A stretch of 64,000 bases of DNA from Halosaccharopolyspora lacisalsi. Its GTDB lineage: Bacteria > Actinomycetota > Actinomycetes > Mycobacteriales > Pseudonocardiaceae. The stretch's first letter is position 1, and each line of letters starts with the position of its first letter. Both the position numbers and the translations under genes were made by a program. Below the pieces are notes generated by a model, which worked only from the letters and a program-made list of their open reading frames with translations, was not told the DNA's origin and made no database searches. This document shows positions 53,186-61,146 of this stretch, in pieces. Location of the stretch: contig NZ_JACGWZ010000001.1 in assembly GCF_014137975.1 (NCBI RefSeq), positions 1,240,001 through 1,304,000 of the forward strand. The letters run 5' to 3'.

Positions 53186-54049
53186 ATGGTTGACGCGACG
53201 AACGCAGTGCCTCGGATCGAGCTCAACGACGGGACGCAAATCCCGCAGCTCGGTTTCGGGGTCTACCAGATCGACCCGGCCGAAACCGAGCAAGCGGTGT
53301 CGACGGCGCTCGAGGCCGGCTACCGTCACGTCGACACCGCCGCCGCCTACCGCAACGAGCGGCAGGTGGGCGAGTCGGTCCGCGCCTCCGACGAGCAGGT
53401 CTACGTCACGACCAAGTACATGAACCCCACCGAGGACCACGGCTACGAGGACGCCAAGGGCGCGTTCCAGCGCAGCATCGACCGCCTCGGGCTCGACCAC
53501 GTCGACCTCTACCTGATCCACTTCCCCATCGGGGCCGGCGAGGGCTACACCGCCTCGTGGCGTGCCCTCACGGAGCTGCGAAACACCGACGGGCTGCGGT
53601 CGATCGGTGTCTCGAACTTCACCTCGACCCACCTGGCCCGCGCGATCGACGAGACAGGCGTTACCCCCGCGGTCAACCAGGTCGAACTGCACCCCTACTT
53701 CCAGCAGGCCGAGCTGCGCAGGGATCACGCCCAGCGCGGCATCGCCACGGAGGCGTGGGGTCCGCTCGGGCAGGGGGCGGTGCTCGAGGACCCGGTGCTG
53801 ACCGAGATCGCCGAGGCGCACGGCAAGACCGTGGCCCAGGTGGTCATTCGTTGGCACCTGCAGCTCGGCACCATCGTGATCCCGAAGTCGGTGACCGCGT
53901 CGCGCATCCGGGCGAACTTCGACGTGTTCGACTTCGAGCTCACCACCGAGCAGATGCGCTCGATCGAAACCCTCGACCGCGCGGACGGACGCAACGGCCC
54001 GGACCCGAACACCTTCGTGTTCCCCAAGGAACCGATGCCGGAAACCTGA
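53186..54049 (+). CDS. Aldo-keto reductase
   Basis: A 287-residue NADPH-dependent reductase. GYRHVDTAAAYRNERQVGES holds catalytic Asp and Tyr, VYVTTKYMNP the Lys and YLIHFPIG the His; SIGVSNFT, NQVELHPYFQQ and IPKSVTASRIRANFDVFDFE are the standard later blocks. It reduces aldehydes and ketones. A short-chain dehydrogenase gene follows 139 bases later on the same strand. ATG 53186 or GTG 53180 are equal candidates. Confidence 0.93.
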   Translation: MVDATNAVPRIELNDGTQIPQLGFGVYQIDPAETEQAVSTALEAGYRHVDTAAAYRNERQVGESVRASDEQVYVTTKYMNPTEDHGYEDAKGAFQRSIDRLGLDHVDLYLIHFPIGAGEGYTASWRALTELRNTDGLRSIGVSNFTSTHLARAIDETGVTPAVNQVELHPYFQQAELRRDHAQRGIATEAWGPLGQGAVLEDPVLTEIAEAHGKTVAQVVIRWHLQLGTIVIPKSVTASRIRANFDVFDFELTTEQMRSIETLDRADGRNGPDPNTFVFPKEPMPET

Positions 54050-54187
54050 TCCCGCCCCGTACCGAACGCTTCGGGCAGCCCCCCGGCAGCGGAGTCCTGG
54101 CGCAGGATCACTCGGACCAGACAGGGGCACCGTTCCGGTCAACGATGCCACCGGTGCCCGCCCGCACGAGACCTCGGGAGTCTGTCG

Positions 54188-54982
54188 TTGACACGGAACA
54201 GCAAACGGCCGGTGGCGCTGGTGACCGGTGCCTCCAACGGCATCGGCTACGAGCTCGCCGCAGAACTCGCCCGCAAGGGATTCGACCTCGTGGCCACTGG
54301 GCGCAGCGAGAACGTCCACACCGCAGAGACCGGCCTCACCCGTCTCGGTGCCCACGTCACGGCGCTGCAGGCCGACCTGAGCACCTACGACGGGGTCGAG
54401 AAGGTCTGGCAGGCGGTCGAAGACCTCGGAAAGCCGGTGGAGGTCGCCGCGCTCAACGCCGGGGTCGGGCTCGGCGGTGCGTTCGTCGGCAACGACCTCG
54501 ACGAGGAACTGAACCTGATCAACCTCAACATCACCTCCGTGGTGCACCTGAGCAAACGCCTGGCGACCGACATGACCCGCCGGGGCCGGGGTCGAATCCT
54601 GATCACGTCCTCGATCTCGGCGACCCTGCCGACACCGTACGAAACCGTCTACGGACCTTCCCGGGCGTTCACCCGCATGTTCGCCCTCGGCCTGCGCGAG
54701 GAGCTGCGCGGCACCGGGGTCACGGTCACCGCGCTCATGCCCGGCGCCACCGACAGCGACTTCCACGCCCGAGCGGGGATGGGCGACACCGCCTTCGGCC
54801 CCGACGCCGGCAAGAACGACAAGGCCGAGGTCGCCCGACAGGGTGTCCGGGCCCTGCTGGCCGGCAACGCCGAGGTCGTCGCGGGCGACCGCGCGACCAA
54901 ACGAACCGCACTGGCCAACCGGTTCCTGCCCGAGCCCCGCAAGGCAGCCCGCCATGCCCGCAAAGCGAAACCACGCGAGTAA
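54188..54982 (+). CDS. Short-chain dehydrogenase/reductase with YxxxR in place of YxxxK
   Basis: A 264-residue SDR from a TTG at 54188. Cofactor motif VTGASNGIGYELAAELARKG, then LNAGVGLGG, the catalytic Ser in RILITSSISATLP and Tyr in YGPSRAFTRMFALGLREEL. The residue four after Tyr, usually Lys, is Arg here. C-terminal part basic (FLPEPRKAARHARKAKPRE). Substrate unknown. It probably forms an operon with the aldo-keto reductase. Confidence 0.88.
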   Translation: MTRNSKRPVALVTGASNGIGYELAAELARKGFDLVATGRSENVHTAETGLTRLGAHVTALQADLSTYDGVEKVWQAVEDLGKPVEVAALNAGVGLGGAFVGNDLDEELNLINLNITSVVHLSKRLATDMTRRGRGRILITSSISATLPTPYETVYGPSRAFTRMFALGLREELRGTGVTVTALMPGATDSDFHARAGMGDTAFGPDAGKNDKAEVARQGVRALLAGNAEVVAGDRATKRTALANRFLPEPRKAARHARKAKPRE

Positions 54983-55082
54983 ATGAGGTGCCCCGAGGTC
55001 TTCGGGTTGCTCGCGCACCCGTGTCGGGCCAGCCGCAGTCCCCGGAGTGACCTGACCATCACCATGTCGGAGGAGGGCACTC

Positions 55083-55206
55083 GTGAAGGTCGTCTGCGTT
55101 TCCTATCCGAGCGGCAACGTCCGGGACGAGTCGGCTGTGATCGCTGCTGCTGAGAACGCGCTGGGGCTGCGCCCCTTCCTCGAGGAGCACGGCCACGAGC
55201 TAGGTA
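55083..55206 (+). pseudogene. Formate/2-hydroxyacid dehydrogenase-like, N-terminal fragment
   Basis: About 40 residues: MKVVCVSYPSGNVRDES and NALGLRPFLEEHGHEL, the latter typical of the N-terminus of NAD-dependent formate dehydrogenases. The reading ends where the IS5-type element starts at 55203; no continuation exists on its other side. Confidence 0.6.
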
Positions 55207-56163
55207 GTGTCTGGTGATCTTGTGGTGAGGTCGTGCAGTCAGGTGCGGATGCTGGCCACGGTCGGGTGCCCTGGTGGGTGTAGTCGCGTTTGTCGTATCT
55301 GGTGGCCACGGCTCGGTGCTGCTTGAGCTTGTTGAAGCAGCTTTCGGCGGTGTTGCGGTCTCGGTAGGCTGCGGCGTCGAAGGCGGGTGGGCGTCCTCCG
55401 GCCGAGCCCTTGCGGGCACGGTTGGCGCGTTGGTCACGGCGTTCCGGGATGACGGCGATGATGTGACGCCAGCGCAGTTCGACGCGGATGGCGCGGCTGG
55501 AGTAGGCCTTATCGGCCAAGATCCGGCCCGGTCGGGTCCGGGGTCTGCCCGGACCGGATGACGGGAACCGAAGCACCCGCAGGACCTCGGTGAACATGAC
55601 CGAGTCGGCGCGTTGGCCCGGGCTGGTCACCGTCACGACGGGCGGCACCGCAGGTCGGCGGCCAGATGGATCTTGGTGGTCAGCCCACCACGGGAGCGCC
55701 CCAGCGCCTCCCGCCCATCCCGATCCACCCGGGTCAACGAGCCCCCTTTGCCGACTGTTCGGCCGGAGGCTCGTGCGGAGCGCCGGCGGCGTGCTGATGG
55801 GCACGCACACTGCTGGAATCCACCCCGACCGTGGGAGCGGCCAGCGTCTCGCCGGTGTCGGCATCGATGCGCAAGGCCTCAGCGATACGCGCCCGCGTCC
55901 CATCGGCCGACCAGCGATGATGCCGGTCATACACCGACTTCCAGTTACCGTAACGTTCCGGCAAGCCCCGCCACGGTGCCCCGGTACGGACCTTCCACAA
56001 GATCCCATTGATCGTCCGACGATGGTCGTTCCACTGGTGCCCCTGAACTGGATTGCCCGGCATCAACGGCTCCAACAGGGCCCACTCCGCGTCCGTGAGC
56101 TCATGCCGTTTAACCACACTACAGGCCTACCAGCGCCCAACATCAAGATCTCCAGACAGACCC
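55203..56163 (-). mobile_element. IS5-family insertion sequence (two-frame transposase)
   Basis: 961 bp with related ends (GGTAGTGTCTGGTGATCTTG at the left; minus strand GGGTCTGTCTGGAGATCTTG at the right). OrfA is 55734-56117 on the minus strand (RHELTDAEWALLEPLMPG to PPAEQSAKGAR). At its end the run AAAGGGGG could shift ribosomes by -1 into a frame with TRVDRDGREALGRSRGGLTT, as in other IS5 members. A further one-base change near 55655 then moves the rest (TVTSPGQRADSVMFTEVLRV, ILADKAYSSRAIRVELR, DRNTAESCFNKLKQHRAVAT) into another frame, so it is probably inactive. Confidence 0.85.
55734..56117 (-). CDS. IS5-family transposase OrfA
   Basis: A 127-residue N-terminal transposase part: ELTDAEWALLEPLMPGNP, GILWKVRTGAPWRGLPERYG, RHHRWSADGTRARIAEAL and VGVDSSSVRAHQHAAGA with the first catalytic Asp. 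It ends at the likely frameshift site. Useful only if joined to the downstream frame. Confidence 0.88.
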   Translation of the reverse strand: MVKRHELTDAEWALLEPLMPGNPVQGHQWNDHRRTINGILWKVRTGAPWRGLPERYGNWKSVYDRHHRWSADGTRARIAEALRIDADTGETLAAPTVGVDSSSVRAHQHAAGAPHEPPAEQSAKGAR

Positions 56164-56242
56164 TGGCACCCTCGTGATCACAACCGATCGTGCCCGCCCT
56201 TCACGCCCCTCACCGGCCGCACACCAACTGCCGGACACCCTA

Positions 56243-56441
56243 AGGCTGTCGATGCAGGTCACCGTGCTGATTCGGTGGCGCCGCGACCCGGTGTCGTCTC
56301 GCCTGATGCGAGTTTCCCGCATCGGATGTGGTCGTGCCTATCGCAGATGAGCACGCCGTGTCGGCCTGTCCGTCCGAGTCGCCCACGCCGGCCAGTGAGG
56401 TGCGGGTCGGAATGTACCGCAGAGAGTCCGGGGTTATCCGC
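56243..56441 (+). repeat. 199-bp block, copy 2 (copy 1 at 6445-6643)
   Basis: Nearly identical to 6445-6643, starting with GGCTGTCGATGCAGGTCACC after CTAA. It is followed within 15 bases by a Tn3-type end, the same arrangement as at 6407-6740, but the left repeat is missing here. Confidence 0.75.
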
Positions 56442-56456
56442 GATAGTCACGGACGG

Positions 56457-56494
56457 TACAAGCACCACTTTTCGTTCCGATGCCCCCAGACCCC
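56457..56494 (-). repeat. Tn3-type 38-bp end beside a resolvase fragment
   Basis: On the minus strand it begins GGGGTCTGGGGGCATCGG and continues AACGAAAAGTGG, clearly related to the ends at 6703-6740. Confidence 0.65.
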
Positions 56495-56524
56495 TTGGCC
56501 AGCTCGGGCCGTCGGGCCAGCGTG

Positions 56525-56633
56525 TCGGGGCCTTGTCGACGAAGACCTCGTCGCAGCCTGTTGCGGTCAGGGCGTCATGCTGGGCTTCGGGGTGTTGATC
56601 GCGGGTGGAGACGCGTCCGTAGCCGATCCGCAT
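56525..56633 (-). pseudogene. Serine resolvase, N-terminal fragment
   Basis: ATG 56633 starts MRIGYGRVSTRDQHPEAQHD and continues ALTATGCDEVFVDKA, the first 35 residues of a Tn3-type resolvase with its catalytic Ser. It is cut at the adjacent Tn3-type end. It differs from the resolvase at 19606. Confidence 0.85.
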
Positions 56634-56838
56634 GGCCGGACTGCAGTGCGAAGGCCCGACAGCGTGACGGTGGCGCGGACACAGATTGCATGACAGAGCC
56701 GACCTGAGGAAACGCTGCCGGGTTCGGGAGTGTCCCGCGAACGTTCGTTCCCGGGACACTCCCGAAGAGTAGAGCGCTATGTGGAGAAGGCGCGGGCTGA
56801 ACACGGCGGTGGCGGATGGCGACTGATCGCAGAGGCGG

Positions 56839-57735
56839 CTAGAGCAAGCTGGTGATGAGGCTGTAGCAGGTGGCCAGGATCGCGATGAGGCCGATGGCGG
56901 CGATGGTGTTGTGCCACCAGCGGTTTCGTAGGTCGTCCATGAGACTGTGGTTGTTGGCGAGGGTGATCAGCAGGAGACCGAGCAGGGGCGCGACGACGAC
57001 GGTGAGCGCCTGAGCGATGATGATCAGCTGGATGGGCGAACCGCCGATCACGGCGGTGACGAGCGCGCCGAAGGCCAGCACTGCGAGGATGCCCAGCCGG
57101 ACTCGAGGTGAGGAGAGTTGGTTGCCTCCGCCGAGTCCGTCGGAGAGCAGGGTGCCGCCGGCGGTGGCGTTGGCCAGCATCGAGGAGAACGCGGCGCCGA
57201 AGAAGCCCAGGGCGAAGATGACCCGTCCGGTCTGACCGGCGATGGGTTCGAGTACGCCGGCCAGGTCGGCGAGGCCGGCACTCTGTTCGCCGTTGAGTGC
57301 GGTGGCCGAGGCGATGATGACCAGTGTGGTCATGATGCCGGGTGCGACGATGCCGGGGATGGTGTCGGCCAGGGTGGTTTGGCGGTACTGGTCGCGGCGC
57401 AGGCCGCGTTCCCGGGAGGCGTATCCGGTGTAGAACGCGGCGTTGATGGAGAAGTTCGTCCCCACCAGTGCGACCAGCAGCAGTCCAGTGCCCGGTGGGA
57501 TGGTGGGCAGCAGTCCGGCGGCCGCACCGGTCCAGTCGGGGCGGCTGAGCACAGCGGTGACCACGAAACAGACCGCCATGGCCGCGACCATGGCCAGCAG
57601 GACTTTCTCGATGATGCTGTAGAGCCCACGAGCGAACAGCACGGTGGCGACCACGGCGGTGCATGCCAGGGTCCACCACACCGGCGAGCCGCCGAGCACC
57701 AGCGACAGCCCCAGCCCGGCCCCGACTACGCCTCC
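56839..57735 (-). pseudogene. Nramp-family metal transporter, 5'-truncated
   Basis: About 298 residues of an Nramp (Mn/Fe:H+) transporter: RGLYSIIEKVLLAMVAAMAV, IPPGTGLLLVALVGTNFSIN, YASRERGLRRDQYRQT and GFFGAAFSSMLANATAGGTL, followed by several membrane segments to the stop. The N-terminal segments with the metal-binding DPGN-type motif are missing: upstream of about 57735 the strand is antisense to a LacI gene. So the gene was cut by a rearrangement. Confidence 0.85.
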
Positions 57736-58176
57736 AGCGCCCAAGGCCGACGCGACGGCTACCAACAGGCCCTCACCGAAGCCGGAATCGTCGTCGACGA
57801 AGCCCTCATCGAAGGCGACTCGTTCTCGATCGACGCCGGCGAAACCGCAGGCCGAGCACTCCTGAACAGACCCGACCGCCCCACCGCGATCTTCGCCGTC
57901 AACGACAACACAGCAATCGGCGTCATGGCCGCCGCGCACACACTGGGCCTGCGCATCCCCGACGATCTCTCCCTCGTGGGCTACAACGACATCCCCATCG
58001 TCAGCCGACTACCGGTGCCGCTGACCACCGTGCGCGTGCCCTTCGACCAGATCGCCGCCGGCGCCCTCGATCTACTGCTCGACCACACCACCACCGCGCG
58101 CACTCTGGTCGCCACGCCAACCCTCATCCCCCGACGCTCCACCGCCCCACCCCAGCAGCAACCAGGACCCGCATGA
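57736..58176 (+). pseudogene. LacI-family regulator, C-terminal fragment
   Basis: About 145 residues of a LacI-type sugar-binding domain: QGRRDGYQQALTEAGIVVDE, RPTAIFAVNDNTAIGVMAAA, IPDDLSLVGYNDIPIVSRLP and LTTVRVPFDQIAAGALDLL. The DNA-binding half is missing. It starts at the break shared with the Nramp gene and ends two bases before the miniature element at 58178. Confidence 0.88.
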
Positions 58177-58177
58177 A

Positions 58178-58331
58178 GGTGTCTGGGGAAGATCCGTGAC
58201 AGATTAAACGCCGATGATCATCGCAGCTGGTCACAGCCTCGGAGGCGAGCACTTGGCCAGTTTCCGCCGAAGACTGAACCAGCTTGGCGACCAGCGATCG
58301 TTCGATCCTTCCCGGCTCTTCTTCAGACCCC
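58178..58331 (-). mobile_element. 154-bp miniature Tn3-derived element, copy 2
   Basis: The reverse complement starts GGGGTCTGAAGAAGAGCC and matches 8341-8496 along its whole length with about ten changes (for example CAGTCTTCGGCGGAAACTGG is shared). Its other end is GGTGTCTGGGGAAGATCC, one change from the GGGG consensus. No target duplication visible. Confidence 0.85.
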
Positions 58332-58377
58332 GATTCTGACCAAGTGCGATGGTAGCGCTGACGACTCATGAGAACTT

Positions 58378-58506
58378 CCTTACCGGCGTCCCGTCCCCGT
58401 CAACAGGGCACAGCACCAGGGCGATACGTCCCTCGACGCGCCGTACCGCCGGTGTTGCGAGTTCGGCGCGTAACGGGACGAGCATGAGGGTTGCCCAGTC
58501 CGTGCC
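58378..58506 (-). pseudogene. Unassigned C-terminal gene fragment
   Basis: The minus strand reads DWATLMLVPLRAELATPAVR and EGRIALVLCPVDGDGTPVRK to a stop near 58366. It looks like the worn end of a protein but I do not recognise the family. It abuts the alcohol dehydrogenase fragment. Confidence 0.35.
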
Positions 58507-58695
58507 GTGATGCAGTTGACTCGCAGCGGCGCGGTAGACCCGGCCGCGATGCTGACCCAGCGGCAGCTGTTCTCGGAGGGCCTCGAGGCCTACCAATCGT
58601 TCGAGCACCTGACCGAGGGGTGGGTCAAGGTCGAACTCTCCTTCGACGGAACCCACGAGACGAGAACTGCCGACGGGCAAGTATCCGGCGGCTGA
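58507..58695 (+). pseudogene. Zinc alcohol dehydrogenase, C-terminal fragment
   Basis: About 50 residues (LTRSGAVDPAAMLTQRQLFS, then FEHLTEGWVKVELSFDG) fit the end of medium-chain zinc alcohol dehydrogenases. The catalytic and cofactor domains are missing. Another broken gene in the rearranged stretch. Confidence 0.6.
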
Positions 58696-58758
58696 TTACG
58701 GAGAGGAATCCCGGCGGAATGCGGCAGTTTACCTTACCGGGGGTCACGTAGGCGTGAG

Positions 58759-59823
58759 TTATCCGGCACCGAGGGTGGCGAGTGCTTCTGGTGGATGTCC
58801 AGCCTCGAGCAGCGGTTGTTGGATGTCTCGTGCCAGGTCGGGCAAGTATCCGAGCAGGAGATCAGCCGAACCCGTGAAGGAAATGTCCTCGAGCGCCGCG
58901 GGTAGGAGCAGGGATTCGGCGCGGCCGAGCTCGCCAGTCCAGTTCTCGGTGTCGAGCCTGGCGGGCGCGCCAGCATTGCTCACGATCACGGCCTGGTCGA
59001 ACGAGCGTTGCACCACGGTTTCGGCCGCGAGGCGCCAGCGCTCGAGCGCGAAGTACGGTCCCGCGCAGCACAGGAGGCGGTCGCAGTCTTCGGCCAGTGG
59101 TAGGCGTAGGCCCGGTGTCGGAGTGGGGCGAGCCTGTGGGTTCCATTCGTCGAGGAGGCGGTCGATGTTGGCGCGGCGCTGGTCGGGAGGTACGAGCGAG
59201 CCGTCTTCCATGTTCCAGGGCATGGCGTGCTGCTGGATGTCGGAGGTCTGCTCGATTTCGTAGACCAGCGTGGCGGGGCCGAAGCTGTGCAGCGTTCCGC
59301 CCGGCACGTAGATCGTGTCACCGGGCCGGATGGGCAGGGTGCGCAGCACCGCATCGAAGTCCTCGTCCAGCAGCGCGGCGCGCAGCGTAGCCCGGTCCAC
59401 ACCGTCCTGGACGCCGAGGTAGGCGGTGGCCCCGGGGGCGGCGTCGAGGATGTGCCAAGCCTCGGTTTTGCCGTTGGGTTGGCCTTCGAGCCGCTGGGCG
59501 GTGGTGTCGTCGGCATGCAGGTGCACGGGCAGCATGCCGGCCGCGTCGATGAACTTCGTCAGCAGCGGAAATATGCGTCCGCGCCAGCCCCGACCGACGA
59601 GCTCCTCGGGGTGGTCGGCGGTGAGTTGCCGCAGTGTCCGGCCGGCCAGCTGCCCCTCGGCGACCTCGGCGCTGTTGCCGTCGACGTCGCTGACTTCCCA
59701 GGTTTCGGCGACCGGGCCGTCCGGTAGCCCACGGCGGCCGAGTCGGTCGGCGATCGCCCGACCGCCGAAGACGTGAGCTGCGATCGGCGTGCTCAACCGG
59801 AGGGGATACCAGGGCCGACTCAC
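58759..59823 (-). CDS. Mannose-6-phosphate isomerase-like protein (class I)
   Basis: A 354-residue cupin-type isomerase: VFGGRAIADRLGRRGLPDG, AETWEVSDVDGNSA, PLLTKFIDAAGMLPVHLHAD with metal-ligand His residues, GKTEAWHILDAAPGATAYLG with Glu, and GGTLHSFGPATLVYEIEQTS with His. The GTG at 59823 overlaps the stop of the upstream SDR gene (GTGA). The family interconverts mannose and fructose 6-phosphates, although plant- and fungus-associated actinomycetes use some members on other sugars. Probably cotranslated with the SDR. Confidence 0.85.
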   Translation of the reverse strand: MSRPWYPLRLSTPIAAHVFGGRAIADRLGRRGLPDGPVAETWEVSDVDGNSAEVAEGQLAGRTLRQLTADHPEELVGRGWRGRIFPLLTKFIDAAGMLPVHLHADDTTAQRLEGQPNGKTEAWHILDAAPGATAYLGVQDGVDRATLRAALLDEDFDAVLRTLPIRPGDTIYVPGGTLHSFGPATLVYEIEQTSDIQQHAMPWNMEDGSLVPPDQRRANIDRLLDEWNPQARPTPTPGLRLPLAEDCDRLLCCAGPYFALERWRLAAETVVQRSFDQAVIVSNAGAPARLDTENWTGELGRAESLLLPAALEDISFTGSADLLLGYLPDLARDIQQPLLEAGHPPEALATLGAG

Positions 59824-60659
59824 AAGATCGGCACCCCTCCGGTGACCGGGATGCACGCGCCGGAGACGTAGCTGGACTCGTCGGAGGCGAGCATGACGTA
59901 GACCCCGGCGAGTTCGGACGGCTGGCCGGGTCGCTGCAGCGGCACGTCCTGCCCGAAGCGCTCGACCTGCTCGGCGGGCATGGTCGCCGGGATGAGCGGG
60001 GTCCAGATCGGACCGGGTGCCACGCTGTTGGCCCGGATGCCTCGCCGACCGTACAGCCTCGCCAGCCCGGCGGTGAAGTTCGCGATCCCAGCCTTGGTGG
60101 TGTCGTAGGTCAGCAACATCGGCGGGGGCATATCGGAGTTCACCGACGTCGAGTTGATGATCGAGGCGCCCGCTCGCATGTGCGGCAGCGCGGCCTTGCA
60201 CAGGTGGAACATCGCACTGAGGTTCGTGGCCAGCGTGTAGTCCCACTCCTCGTCGGGGACGTCCTCCACGGATTCGCGCGTCATCTGGAACGCCGCGTTG
60301 TTGACCAGCACGTCGACCCGTCCGAACGCCTCGAGGGCCCGGTCGACGATGCCCCGGCAGTGGGCCGGATCGGCGATGTCGCCGGCCACCAGCACCGCTG
60401 TGCGGCCTGCCTCCTCGACCAGGCCTGCGGTGTCCCGGGCGTCGGCGTGCTCGTCGAGGTAGGAGATCAGCACGTCGGCACCCTCGCGGGCGAAGGCGAT
60501 GGCCACGGCCCGGCCGATACCGCTGTCGCCACCGGTGATGACCGTGGCTTTGCCGGCCAGCCGGCCGGACCCGGTGTAGCTGTCCTCACCGTGGTCGGGC
60601 ACCGGTGTCATCGCTCCGGTGACACCGGGCGGTGTCTGCTGCTGCGCGGGCTGATCCAT
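59820..60659 (-). CDS. Short-chain dehydrogenase/reductase
   Basis: A 279-residue SDR from the ATG at 60659, with GAAAGG upstream; a longer frame upstream is not protein-like. N-terminal extension (MDQPAQQQTPPGVTGAMTPV) as in the glucose/ribitol-type stress SDRs. Cofactor motif VITGGDSGIGRAVAIAFARE, LVNNAAFQMT, catalytic Ser in IINSTSVNSD, and Tyr-Lys in YDTTKAGIANFTAGLARLYG; end SGACIPVTGGVPIL. Sugar or polyol substrate likely, consistent with the isomerase it overlaps. Confidence 0.9.
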   Translation of the reverse strand: MDQPAQQQTPPGVTGAMTPVPDHGEDSYTGSGRLAGKATVITGGDSGIGRAVAIAFAREGADVLISYLDEHADARDTAGLVEEAGRTAVLVAGDIADPAHCRGIVDRALEAFGRVDVLVNNAAFQMTRESVEDVPDEEWDYTLATNLSAMFHLCKAALPHMRAGASIINSTSVNSDMPPPMLLTYDTTKAGIANFTAGLARLYGRRGIRANSVAPGPIWTPLIPATMPAEQVERFGQDVPLQRPGQPSELAGVYVMLASDESSYVSGACIPVTGGVPIL

Positions 60660-61146
60660 CGCGGGCCTTTCGGGCCGAGAATGCCTCCAACGATGCAATA
60701 CCCCAAGACATCGCGCAAAAACACGCACCACAGCAGACCGATCGCAGGGGCGAGGCGGAGCCCGTCGCCGCGAGCGCGTGCAGAATTGCTCCGGCCGAGG
60801 GCTTCGCTGATGCTGCTACTCGTCGTCGGGCTCGGTCGCCGGTCCGAGGTACGTCGATGCGGTAGCGGAAGGCGCCTCCCGCCGTCGAGGTGCACATCCG
60901 TGGCGTGCGGATCGACGTAGGGTTGAAGGTTCACGGCCTCACCGATGATGACGCCGTCGGCGTGCTCGAACGCCAGGTGCGCGACGTCGATCGGGTCGGC
61001 GATGTCGCCGATGTTTTCAGGGGGTGCGGTTGTCGTGCTCCTCTTCCTGGTTGTTCTCGTGCCAGTAGCAGAACGCCGAGGCGATCCCACCGGTCAGGGC
61101 GTGGGTCTTGCAGTAGCGACTCCGCGGAGTGGACCGTCCTCGAGTG
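60660..61146. other. 487-bp interval with dispersed repeat
   Basis: No supported gene. It contains the second copy of the 28388-28440 repeat at about 60796-60848 (GGGCTCGGTCGCCGGTCCGA). The minus strand at about 60880-61000 reads GDIADPIDVAHLAFEHADG, IGEAVNLQPYVDPHATDVHL, possibly the end of a lost gene. Confidence 0.4.

Noticed and set aside
52898-55018. Minus-strand frame of 706 codons.
   Set aside because: Antisense to the aldo-keto reductase and SDR genes, both of which have full family motifs.
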